From positions 1 through 51,947 of the forward strand of contig QCWH01000002.1 in assembly GCA_003149565.1 (NCBI GenBank): a stretch of 51,947 bases of DNA, in the 5' to 3' direction. The stretch comes from Marivita sp. XM-24bin2 (lineage in GTDB: Bacteria > Pseudomonadota > Alphaproteobacteria > Rhodobacterales > Rhodobacteraceae). The position numbers and the translations under genes were made by a program. The notes under the pieces are model-generated. The model did not search any database. It worked only from the letters and a program-made list of their open reading frames with translations, and was not told where the DNA came from. Numbering within the stretch: position 1 is the first letter of the stretch; each line of letters opens with the position of its first letter. Below, piece by piece: positions 18,550-25,920 of the stretch.

Positions 18550-19104
18550 ATGGCAGACTTAAAGCTTGTCGGACTATGCGGTTCGTTGCGCAAAGCTTCG
18601 ACCAACCGCCTGCTAATGCTCGAAGCGGTTCGCCGCTTTGGCGAAGCTGAATTCATTGACGCTGATCTGCGCTTTCCCCTGTACGACGGCGACTTGGAAC
18701 GTGATGTGGGTATTCCGGATGAGGTGCAGGCCTTGTCCGATCACATTGCTACGTCCGACGCGGTGATCGTGGCGACGCCGGAATACAACAAGGGTATTTC
18801 TGGCGTTCTCAAGAATGCGCTGGATTGGGTCAGCAGGACGAAAGGCAGCCCGTGGGCGGATAAGCCTGTAGCCCTGATGTCTGCCGCCGCCGGGCGCGCA
18901 GGGGGCGAGCGCACGCAGAACATGGCCCGCCTGTGCCTGACGCCGTTTCGGCCTTTGCTGTTGACTGGCCCCGAGGTCATGGTCGCCGCGACGTCTCAGC
19001 AGTGGGATGAAAATGGACGCTTGATCAATGAATTGAATGCGCAGGCTTTAGATGAGCTCATGGCGTCTCTGAGACGTCACGCCGTAGCGCGACAGTCTCT
19101 GTGA
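18550..19104 (+). CDS. NADPH-dependent FMN reductase family protein
   Basis: 184 aa from ATG 18550, six bases after AGGAGA. The flavodoxin-like phosphate loop is visible as LCGSLRKASTNRLL at the N-terminus, and TPEYNKGISGVLKNALDW (about residues 77-94) is the conserved flavin-contact motif of the family (chromate/azo/quinone reductases). It would reduce FMN, quinones or other small acceptors using NAD(P)H in the cytosol. It converges on the sugar transferase gene with no gap between the stop codons. Confidence 0.9.
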   Translation: MADLKLVGLCGSLRKASTNRLLMLEAVRRFGEAEFIDADLRFPLYDGDLERDVGIPDEVQALSDHIATSDAVIVATPEYNKGISGVLKNALDWVSRTKGSPWADKPVALMSAAAGRAGGERTQNMARLCLTPFRPLLLTGPEVMVAATSQQWDENGRLINELNAQALDELMASLRRHAVARQSL

Positions 19105-19794
19105 TCAGCAGCCGGTGCCTCTGGTGACAACGCTTATCGTCTTGAGCATGACAGACAGATCCTGCCGAAAGGTCACCTTACGGAGATATTCTGCATCATA
19201 GTGCGCGCGTTCGGCAAAGCTGCTCTTGTGGCGAACCGAGATCTGCCAGAAGCCAGTGATGCCTGGACGTAGCGCATAATACGCTGAACCGGGGTACATG
19301 GCCTGCTGCTCCGACATCATCGGGCGCGGTCCAACAAGCGACATTTCGCCTTTCAGCACATTCCAGAGCTGTGGCAGTTCGTCCAAAGACGTCTTGCGCA
19401 GGAATTGGCCGACCTTCGTGATGCGCGGATCATTGCGCAGCTTCTGGTTGCGGTCCCATTCGATCCGAGCTGCGGGATTGGCACGCAGGTGTTCTTCGAG
19501 CGCGGCATCCGCGTTCGCGACCATGCTGCGCAGCTTCCACATTTGGAACGTTTTGCCAAAGCGACCGACGCGAGCTTGCTTGTAAAACGGTGAGCCACCG
19601 TCGCGGGCCACCAGACAGGCACAGATCCCAACGACCAAAAGTACTGCAGGAGCGGCCATGATGACCAAGAGGATATCAAGAACTCGCTTCATGCGATCGC
19701 GATAAACTCGTGTCGGTTCTGGCCGTGAAAACGCGGCGCCAATCAGCGTCTCGATTTCGGCAGCAGGACCGGTTTGGCGAATGTGAAGCGTCAT
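19105..19794 (-). CDS. ExoY-type bacterial sugar transferase (initiating phosphoglycosyltransferase)
   Basis: 229 aa from ATG 19794, which has CAGGG upstream; an ATG at 19848 adds 18 residues without a ribosome site. One hydrophobic segment (VLDILLVIMAAPAVLLVVGI) precedes the catalytic domain with PFYKQARVGRFGKTFQMWKLRSM, KTSLDELPQLWNVLKGEMSLVGPRP and RPGITGFWQISVR (key motif DELPQLWNVL, with the Asp-Glu pair intact). Such enzymes move a sugar-1-phosphate from a UDP-sugar to undecaprenyl phosphate at the inner membrane and start an exopolysaccharide repeat unit. Other glycan genes lie at 1603-4141 and 24478-33997. It has a long gene-free upstream region. Confidence 0.92.
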   Translation of the reverse strand: MTLHIRQTGPAAEIETLIGAAFSRPEPTRVYRDRMKRVLDILLVIMAAPAVLLVVGICACLVARDGGSPFYKQARVGRFGKTFQMWKLRSMVANADAALEEHLRANPAARIEWDRNQKLRNDPRITKVGQFLRKTSLDELPQLWNVLKGEMSLVGPRPMMSEQQAMYPGSAYYALRPGITGFWQISVRHKSSFAERAHYDAEYLRKVTFRQDLSVMLKTISVVTRGTGC

Positions 19795-19958
19795 TTGAAC
19801 ACCCTGTTGACCTTTTGCGGTCAGCCGTTTGCTGGATGCCTCAGGCATGAAGATATCGTTTGCTCACAGCGCATTACGGCGAGCATTCAATGCGGATCGA
19901 TGATCCGATCACTACGATTTCAGGCTATGTGGCAGACTTTAGCAGACGAACCTTACGC

Positions 19959-19990
19959 AACTCCCAAGTGGAAGCACCAACCCCCAAGTG
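19959..19990. repeat. 12-bp direct repeat with 20-bp period upstream of exoY-type gene
   Basis: AACTCCCAAGTG (19959-19970) recurs as AACCCCCAAGTG (19979-19990), eleven of twelve bases identical, with starts exactly 20 bp apart, close to two helical turns. It lies about 165-195 bp upstream of the sugar transferase start codon. Same-face spacing suits a regulator binding cooperatively, but chance is possible. Confidence 0.4.
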
Positions 19991-20520
19991 CCTTTCGAAG
20001 ATTTTGGCAGGATTGTGGCCTGCCGAAGCATGACTTCTTTATGGCGACGTGCCCTATTTAGGTCAACTTTCGTAAAACGTGGAAACTTTGTGGTGTGTTT
20101 CTGCATCTGCATCGCCTTAAGCGTGTGTCAGCGACTGTGTCCGTTTCAGAAAAAATGCAAGTTTTCATCACATTTTATGGGCTCGGCCTAAAATGGCGGG
20201 AACGAGGATTTAACGTTGCTAAGAGTAGGAGGCTCGCTCGTGTTTGGTCGGGTCTGACCGGAGTGCTTTGTGACGTTCCGTCACCAAACTGGGAAAACTT
20301 GCTCGATTGATGTCTGTTTATGGTCAGTGGGCAGATCAGTTCTTCTTCCAGGCGAGTATTGTTGGTTATCTGCGAACGGTGCGAGGTGCTGCTTTGTAGG
20401 CAGCGAGCGGGCGTATCGTTGGGCAATTTCGCAGCGATGGCTGTCCAATTGTTTCAAAAAGTGGCTATTATCGCCTATGTGAGTGAGGGTGGTTCGATCA
20501 CCCGATGTCACGATCACGGA

Positions 20521-20571
20521 TTGAAATAAATTGAAATATATTTGGTATAATTGGGGCTATCTTAAGATAGC
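20521..20571 (+). promoter_or_regulatory. Candidate promoter with downstream palindromic operator, rnd side
   Basis: TATAAT at 20546-20551 is a perfect -10 element; TTGAAA at 20521-20526 could be the -35 although the spacer is 19 bp. Immediately after, 20556-20571 is the perfect 16-bp palindrome GCTATCTTAAGATAGC, placed where transcription would start. This arrangement resembles a repressor-controlled promoter for rnd and possibly the lpt genes behind it. The regulator is unknown. Confidence 0.45.
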
Positions 20572-20704
20572 TTGTGACACGAATGAGCCCGAATCATGAC
20601 CTAAAAATCAGAATCGGACGAAAGTACGGCCAGCTTGCGCAGGTTGCGCCACAATCCGCGAAAGTCTATCTGCCGCTGAAGTTCCATGAACAGGATGAAT
20701 TGTC

Positions 20705-21319
20705 ATGTCCCATTCCGTCTATCTCCGTGATCTTCCTGACGGCCTTGACCTTGGCCCCGAAGTCGCCATTGATTGCGAAACGATGGGACTGCATCCACAT
20801 CGCGACCGTCTCTGCGTTGTTCAATTGTCGGGGGGGGATGGCAAAGCCCATCTTGTTCAAATCCAAATCGGTCAGACATCTGCTCCGAACCTCGAAAAAC
20901 TTCTGACCAATCCCAATGTGCTGAAGCTCTTTCACTATGGTCGGTTCGATATCGCCGCCATGCAAAACGCGTTCGGTGTTCTGACGGCGCCGGTCTATTG
21001 CACAAAAATCGCAAGCCGACTGGTGCGGACATATACAGACCGCCACGGCCTCAAGGTGTTGTTGCAAGAGCTGCTTGGGATCGACATCTCAAAGCAGCAA
21101 CAATCAAGCGATTGGGGGGCCGAAACGCTTAGTCAGGCGCAGATCGACTATGCGGCGTCTGATGTGCTGTATCTGCACAAGCTGCGCGATGCCCTTCAAG
21201 TCATGCTGGAGCGCGAGGGGCGCGCGGAACTGGCGCAATCCTGTTTTGATTTCTTGCCAACGCGTGCGCAGCTTGATCTCGCGGGCTGGCCAGACACCGA
21301 CATCTTTGCCCATAGCTGA
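20705..21319 (+). CDS. rnd: Ribonuclease D-type 3'-5' exonuclease, catalytic domain only
   Basis: 204 aa. DEDD-type motifs are seen: VAIDCETMGL (Exo I, near residue 22), FHYGRFDIAAM (Exo II, near 77) and YAASDVLYLHKL (Exo III, near 155, with the DEDDy tyrosine). It stops after the nuclease domain, without the HRDC domains of E. coli RNase D; such short forms are usual in alphaproteobacteria. It likely trims 3' ends of structured RNAs. AGGA precedes ATG 20705 by about ten bases. Only 14 bp separate it from lptC, so it may share the transcript of the LPS-export genes. Confidence 0.88.
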   Translation: MSHSVYLRDLPDGLDLGPEVAIDCETMGLHPHRDRLCVVQLSGGDGKAHLVQIQIGQTSAPNLEKLLTNPNVLKLFHYGRFDIAAMQNAFGVLTAPVYCTKIASRLVRTYTDRHGLKVLLQELLGIDISKQQQSSDWGAETLSQAQIDYAASDVLYLHKLRDALQVMLEREGRAELAQSCFDFLPTRAQLDLAGWPDTDIFAHS

Positions 21320-21333
21320 TCGCCTGAAAGAGG

Positions 21334-21927
21334 ATGTATTCGCGCCTGATCGCCTGGTTGAAGATACTGCTTCCTCTGGGGGCGCTTGCGCTCTTATCGA
21401 CAATATTTCTTTATTCGCGCGGCCCCGACCCGATCGCGTCTCTGCCCATGCTCACTGGCGGAGCAGACCCAACACGGACCGAGCAAATCGGAGGTCCCTT
21501 CTACGCCGGGACCACAGAGAACGGCCAGGGCATCACTCTCGCGGCTCGGCAGGCGCGGTTTACTGATCCAGAAAGCTCAGGCGTGATCGCCGATGATCTG
21601 CGGGCAGTCATTGATGTGCGCGATGGTAACCGCATTATTATTGATGCAAGCATCGGGCAGATGGGAAAAAGTGACCGTTTGCTGTTGCGGGAGGGGGTCA
21701 CGCTGGAAAGTAGCTCGGGATACACGGTGCGCGCAGACGGGCTCGACGCAGATATTGATCGCGTCGCAATAGAAAGCACGTCGGAGGTGGAGGCAGAGGG
21801 ACCTGGCCTGACACTGTCGGCGGGAAAACTCCGTGTGGAGGAGAGCGAAGACACCGCCGACATTCAGTTGCTGTTCACGAACGGGGTAAAGCTGATATAC
21901 ATTCCGCAACAAGACGGGGCTGAATGA
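21334..21927 (+). CDS. lptC: LPS export system protein LptC
   Basis: 197 aa with one N-terminal membrane anchor (WLKILLPLGALALLSTIFLY) and a periplasmic beta-jellyroll region rich in D/N-G turns, matching the LptC family and the gene order lptC-lptA-lptB. LptC bridges the inner-membrane LptBFG complex to LptA and passes LPS across the periplasm. An in-frame stop just upstream forces the start at ATG 21334; AAGAGG directly abuts this codon, so spacing is unusually short. The end overlaps lptA by ATGA-type overlap at 21924-21927. Confidence 0.88.
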   Translation: MYSRLIAWLKILLPLGALALLSTIFLYSRGPDPIASLPMLTGGADPTRTEQIGGPFYAGTTENGQGITLAARQARFTDPESSGVIADDLRAVIDVRDGNRIIIDASIGQMGKSDRLLLREGVTLESSSGYTVRADGLDADIDRVAIESTSEVEAEGPGLTLSAGKLRVEESEDTADIQLLFTNGVKLIYIPQQDGAE

Positions 21928-22409
21928 TGATCCGAGAAATGTTTACCGTGGTTGCGATTGCATTCGCAACACTTGCGCAGGCGCAGGGAACCGAGGTTGC
22001 CTTCGGCACGGTGCAGCAGGACACATCGCTGCCGGTCGAAGTCAGCGCGGATTCTCTGTCCGTGTCGCAGAGCGATGGGTCAGCCCTGTTCACAGGGAAT
22101 GTCATTATCGGGCAGGGAGAGATGCGTCTCTCTGCGCCGCGCGTTCTTGTCTATTACACAGAGAACCAGACCGGTGTTGATCGGCTTGAGGCCACCGGCG
22201 GTGTAACGCTGGTGAACGGTGATCAGGCGGCCGAGGCTGACACGGCCGAGTATGAGGTCAACCGCGGGACCATCCGGATGGTGGGCAATGTATTGTTGAC
22301 CCAAGGGGCAAACACGCTTGTCTCGGACAGTATGGATGTGGACCTTGAGGCGGGCACAGCACTGATGAATGGTCGCGTACGGACGGTGTTCCAGTCAGGC
22401 GACAATTGA
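21924..22409 (+). CDS. lptA: LPS transport periplasmic protein LptA
   Basis: 161 aa. The N-terminus [20 protein letters not shown] is a cleavable signal peptide; the body has the OstA/LptA pattern of repeated short strands ([40 protein letters not shown]). LptA oligomers form the periplasmic LPS bridge between LptC and LptD. It starts inside the lptC stop and ends one base into the lptB start, so the three genes are translationally coupled. Confidence 0.92.
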   Translation: MMIREMFTVVAIAFATLAQAQGTEVAFGTVQQDTSLPVEVSADSLSVSQSDGSALFTGNVIIGQGEMRLSAPRVLVYYTENQTGVDRLEATGGVTLVNGDQAAEADTAEYEVNRGTIRMVGNVLLTQGANTLVSDSMDVDLEAGTALMNGRVRTVFQSGDN

Positions 22410-23167
22410 TGTCCGGCCCTGACCTATCTGTCACGGATGGCCGAAGTGGCCTTCTCGTCCGGCATCTGCGCAAGAGTTACAAGAAGCGAGTGGTGATCCG
22501 CGACGTTTCCCTCGAAGTACATCGCGGCGAGGTCGTCGCCCTCTTAGGGCCTAACGGCAGCGGCAAGACAACGTCGTTCTATGCGATTGCAGGCCTCGTG
22601 AATCCAGAGGGTGGGCAGGTTCTTATCGACGGGCAGGACGTGACGTATCTTCCCATGTACCGACGTGCGCGTATGGGCATCGGGTATCTGCCGCAGGAAA
22701 TGTCGATCTTTCGGGGTATGAGCGTCGAAGACAATATCAGCGCCATTCTCGACATAAGCCAGCCTGATCGTCATAAACGGCGGGAACGACTTGAAGAGCT
22801 TTTGGGCGAGTTTTCCATCGAACATCTGCGCCGCGCGCCCGCGCTGGCCCTGTCTGGCGGTGAACGTCGCCGCGTTGAGATCGCGCGCTGTCTGGCCGCC
22901 GATCCGAAATACCTTCTGCTGGACGAACCCTTCGCCGGTGTGGATCCGATCAGCGTCGGTGATATTCGCCATCTCGTGGCTGATCTCAAGAAGCGGGGCA
23001 TTGGGGTTTTGATCACAGATCATAACGTGCGAGAAACGCTCGAGATCGTGGATCGCGCCTATATCCTGCATGACGGAAAAGTATTGATGTCAGGGTCACC
23101 GGATGAGGTGGTGCGCAACGAAAACGTGCGGCGTGTCTATCTGGGTGACAGTTTTCGCATTGGATAA
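22409..23167 (+). CDS. lptB: LPS export ABC transporter ATP-binding protein LptB
   Basis: 252 aa from ATG 22409, sharing one base with the lptA stop. Walker [15 protein letters not shown]-loop [16 protein letters not shown], signature LSGGERRR, Walker [14 protein letters not shown] and switch [11 protein letters not shown] are intact, and the Q-loop text is typical of LptB. It is the cytosolic ATPase of LptBFG. In many proteobacteria rpoN follows; here hpf follows after a 223-bp gap with no sigma-54 gene. Confidence 0.96.
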   Translation: MSGPDLSVTDGRSGLLVRHLRKSYKKRVVIRDVSLEVHRGEVVALLGPNGSGKTTSFYAIAGLVNPEGGQVLIDGQDVTYLPMYRRARMGIGYLPQEMSIFRGMSVEDNISAILDISQPDRHKRRERLEELLGEFSIEHLRRAPALALSGGERRRVEIARCLAADPKYLLLDEPFAGVDPISVGDIRHLVADLKKRGIGVLITDHNVRETLEIVDRAYILHDGKVLMSGSPDEVVRNENVRRVYLGDSFRIG

Positions 23168-23333
23168 TTCCCGCTTCTTTCGTCGGAAATGATTGACACG
23201 CAGCCCGTGCGGGATTGAAATGATCCTATGGCGTTTGAAGACTCAGACCGTCAATTTCCGCTCCGCCTGCCACTCCGGCTGGACAATGAAACACAACGGT
23301 CAGTACGCCATCTTACTCTTGCCTCCGAACTTG

Positions 23334-23364
23334 GCACCCGGCCCCGCCGGGCCCGTTCGGGTGC
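23334..23364 (+). other. Inverted repeat upstream of hpf
   Basis: GCACCCG (23334-23340) pairs with CGGGTGC (23358-23364), and the 17-base loop contains its own GGCCC/GGGCC pairing, giving a nested GC-rich hairpin 16 bases before the hpf ribosome site. There is no U-tract downstream. It could be a terminator remnant of the lpt transcript, an RNA control element for hpf, or chance in a GC-rich leader. Confidence 0.4.
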
Positions 23365-23390
23365 AGAACCAAAACAATAAAGGACATCCT

Positions 23391-23954
23391 ATGCGTTACC
23401 AGATAACCGGCAAACAGATTGATGTTGGTGAAGCCCTTCAGACTCATGCGAAGACCGAACTGGACGCCATGCTGGGCAAGTATGCCGGCCGTCCGACGGA
23501 TGCGACCGTTGTCTTCTCCAAGAGCGCCCATGAATTTGTTTGTGAGACAGTGGTACATCTGTCGACTGGTTTGAACGCGACCGCCAAGGCGCATGCGACG
23601 GAGATCTACTCTGCGTTCGATGCCTGTTGCGAAAAGATGGACAAGCAGTTGCGCCGGTACAAGCGCCGACTCAAGGACCACCATAAGGACCGGACAGAAC
23701 CTGTTGAACTCATCGGGGCTTCCTCATATATCCTCGCCAGCGAAGCGGACGTGCATGATGACGAACCGGAATCACTGCAGCCCATTATTGTCGCCGAGAT
23801 GGAAACCAAGATCCCATCTTTGACAGTGGGTGAGGCAGTGATGCAGATGGAGTTAGCGGGACTGCCAGTTTTGGTGTTCCGCAATGACAAAAAGGACGGT
23901 GTGAACGTCGTATATCGTCGGGACGATGGAAACATCGGCTGGATTGACCCGTAA
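23391..23954 (+). CDS. hpf: Ribosome hibernation promoting factor, long form
   Basis: 187 aa from ATG 23391 with AAGGA six bases upstream; longer readings from 23193 lack conservation. Residues 1-100 are the HPF/RaiA ribosome-binding domain (YQITGKQIDVGEALQTHAK, KMDKQLRRYKRRLKDHH). After an acidic linker, residues about 125-187 form the long-HPF dimerisation domain ending PVLVFRNDKKDGVNVVYRR. Long HPF pairs ribosomes into inactive 100S dimers in stationary phase or stress. ptsN follows 43 bp later, a conserved pairing. Confidence 0.95.
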   Translation: MRYQITGKQIDVGEALQTHAKTELDAMLGKYAGRPTDATVVFSKSAHEFVCETVVHLSTGLNATAKAHATEIYSAFDACCEKMDKQLRRYKRRLKDHHKDRTEPVELIGASSYILASEADVHDDEPESLQPIIVAEMETKIPSLTVGEAVMQMELAGLPVLVFRNDKKDGVNVVYRRDDGNIGWIDP

Positions 23955-23997
23955 AAGCGATGTACGGGCGGGCTTCGCCTTGAAAAACGAGCATTAC

Positions 23998-24462
23998 ATG
24001 AAATTTGCAGACCTGTTGAACTCGAAAGCCGTGAAGGCTGTGACGACTGTTTCAAGCAAGAAGCGCTTGATGCATGATATCGCGGATGTTGCCGAGTCTG
24101 CCTATGGCATTTCTGCTCAACGCGCCATCGAGGCGCTTTTGGAACGTGAAAGCCTTGGCCCGACAGGTGTGGGCCATGGCGTTGCACTGCCGCACGCGCG
24201 GCTGGATTGTGTGGAATCTGTCGTCGGCGTGTTTATTCTTCTGGAAAAGCCGATTGATTTCGATGCTATCGACCGACAGCCCGTTGATGTGATTTTTGCG
24301 CTTTTTGCTCCAGAAGATGCGGGCGTCGAACACCTCAAAGCTTTGGCGCTCGTATCACGGACCCTGCGTGACCAGAATTTCTGCAGCAAGCTTCGAGCCA
24401 ACCCCGATCCGTCAACTCTGCATACAATTATCACCGAGGCGGCGTCGGTGCAGGCAGCCTAA
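23998..24462 (+). CDS. ptsN: PTS IIA-like nitrogen regulatory protein PtsN
   Basis: 154 aa from ATG 23998. The IIA-Ntr fold is shown by SAQRAIEALLERE and GVALPHARLD, in which H66 is the phosphorylated histidine. PtsN is the end point of the PTS-Ntr phosphorelay and affects nitrogen, potassium and carbon control; rpoN is not nearby, so its classical partner must be elsewhere or absent. Probably co-transcribed with hpf. It converges on the glycan cluster, 15 bp before the tandem sulfotransferase stop. Confidence 0.93.
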   Translation: MKFADLLNSKAVKAVTTVSSKKRLMHDIADVAESAYGISAQRAIEALLERESLGPTGVGHGVALPHARLDCVESVVGVFILLEKPIDFDAIDRQPVDVIFALFAPEDAGVEHLKALALVSRTLRDQNFCSKLRANPDPSTLHTIITEAASVQAA

Positions 24463-24477
24463 AGAGCGAGCGCGGTT

Positions 24478-25917
24478 CTAACGCGCTGCGCTTGGATCGA
24501 AATCCGAATATCCAAGCATCATGTAGTCGCGCGGATAGGCGTCGCGGCAGAGCTTTTCCAAGCTGTGATCATAGATCGTGACAAGCCGTTCCAAATTCGG
24601 ATCGATGGCAGAGTCCCACGTTGGTGGGTCCGATACACCCAACCGGACTGCGATGTCTGGAAGCGCTGTCGCAAGATCGTCCTCGCGAAGTGCGGAATCC
24701 GGTAGGCAGAATTCGGACATGCCCTGCAGGCAAGTGACCTGACTTGCCCAATGCGCATCGACACGAATACTGGTCTGTCCGTTCAGGTTTGAGCGCAGAA
24801 AGTGCAAAAACGCTCCGAATGCCCGTTTATGAGCAGCAAGATCGTACCCGGGATCATTGTCTCGCTCTGGCAGAACCAATCCGTGAAACCGCATAAGCTG
24901 ATGCCGGATCTTGGCAAAACTGCCCGGTCCTGTGCTGAGAATCTTGTCGCAGAATGCGGCGTGTGCCCTGACCAAAGGATGGCGCAAGACGGTAAAGCGG
25001 TGGTGGCCGGGATGCTCCTGAAGCCAGCCGCGCAGGCTTTTCTGATTGAATTTCGTGATCAATTCCGAACTATCATCGCCCAATGATGACATCCAGCTTC
25101 GGACCTGATCCTCCGGTCCAGACCGGATTGGCAGATAGAGAAGCGGATACTGGGCGCTTGCCACATAGGAAGGCACGACAGGTCCGCGACGCGGTTCGAA
25201 ATTCGGAGTGCGTGTGAGATCAAAGCGATCCAGAGCGCGCAACGCCGCTTGCATCTCGTCGAAATTGGCCACTTTGTCCGCCAGAGGCTGCGGGTTCTGG
25301 GGCTTGAGGTTTGTCTTGAATGTATCCGGCTCCGCCTCTGCGCCCAACCATCGGGCCAGCCCGCTCAGGACTTCGGTGTCGTGCAGATCATCATAACCGA
25401 CATGGAAAGCGCTTTGGCCTGTCACTTGCAGCGCCCGCATGATCTCAAGTTGAAAGCTTTGCGTTTGTCCAAGATGGCGTTCAAACTCGTGCAGATCGAA
25501 ATGTGCTTTTGCGTCTTTTCGGTTCTTGACGTTGGTAAGCTTCCATTGATCCGTCGCGCGGGCGATCTTGAGGCTGATATAGCTGTCCAGAGGATTGCGG
25601 GTCAGAATGATCTTTGCACAGCGGGGATCAGATAGGATCGGAGCCAAAACGCGCGGGTCATGATCGTGAAAATACCGGAAGCCGCCAAGGCCGCCGGGCG
25701 TGTTTCGGATCGCGCGCAACAGACGGTCGGGATTGTCCTCCCGCTGCCGATGCGTGACGCCTAGGATATCTTCGCGGTTCGGATACCCTATGAAGTTCGG
25801 GTTGAAGGCTTCTCCATGACAGACGACATTGGCGATTTGGTTGAGGTAATCCTCAAGCAGATTGGACCCTGTCCGCATCTCGGCGAAAACGACAAATAAG
25901 TCAAAATCAGAGGTCAC
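24478..25917 (-). CDS. Tandem sulfotransferase: NodH-like domain plus degenerate family 2-like domain
   Basis: 479 aa. Residues 1-240 form a Stf0/NodH-like sulfotransferase with phosphosulfate loop EMRTGSN (13-19) and 3'-phosphate motif RNPLDSYIS (107-115). Residues about 255-479 resemble the whole sulfotransferase at 1603-2421: LRHPLVRAHAAFCDKI (311-326) corresponds to RNPYTRILSSFFDKI there, and the C-terminal RDYMMLGYSDFDP also matches. In this second domain the PKCACST loop is replaced by LPIRSGPED (272-280), so PAPS binding there is doubtful. Likely role: sulfation of the glycan made by the adjacent genes. The GT14 gene ends three bases upstream of this start. Confidence 0.78.
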   Translation of the reverse strand: MTSDFDLFVVFAEMRTGSNLLEDYLNQIANVVCHGEAFNPNFIGYPNREDILGVTHRQREDNPDRLLRAIRNTPGGLGGFRYFHDHDPRVLAPILSDPRCAKIILTRNPLDSYISLKIARATDQWKLTNVKNRKDAKAHFDLHEFERHLGQTQSFQLEIMRALQVTGQSAFHVGYDDLHDTEVLSGLARWLGAEAEPDTFKTNLKPQNPQPLADKVANFDEMQAALRALDRFDLTRTPNFEPRRGPVVPSYVASAQYPLLYLPIRSGPEDQVRSWMSSLGDDSSELITKFNQKSLRGWLQEHPGHHRFTVLRHPLVRAHAAFCDKILSTGPGSFAKIRHQLMRFHGLVLPERDNDPGYDLAAHKRAFGAFLHFLRSNLNGQTSIRVDAHWASQVTCLQGMSEFCLPDSALREDDLATALPDIAVRLGVSDPPTWDSAIDPNLERLVTIYDHSLEKLCRDAYPRDYMMLGYSDFDPSAAR

Positions 25918-25920
25918 GCG

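Larger units (their letters stand above)
19849..20704. other. 856-bp intergenic region upstream of exoY-type gene and rnd
   Basis: No frame on either strand in this divergent region looks like a real gene: short open stretches have erratic codon use and no ribosome sites. It is visibly more AT-rich than its surroundings, especially 20500-20580. It holds a near-perfect direct repeat at 19959-19990 on the exoY side and a promoter-like site with an adjoining palindrome at 20521-20571 on the rnd side. A small RNA could also lie in 20070-20500, but I see no convincing terminator. Confidence 0.6.

Noticed and set aside
20485-20512. GGTTCGATCACCCG resembling a tRNA T-loop
   Set aside because: No acceptor, D or anticodon stems can be formed around it.
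23331-23348. Sigma-54-like TTGGCAC element before hpf
   Set aside because: The GG to GC spacing is 11 rather than 10 bases and the -12 part lacks TTGC; the bases are also explained by the inverted repeat.
23193-23390. Upstream extension of hpf by 66 codons
   Set aside because: The standard hpf start at 23391 has a good ribosome site, and the extension lacks HPF-like sequence.
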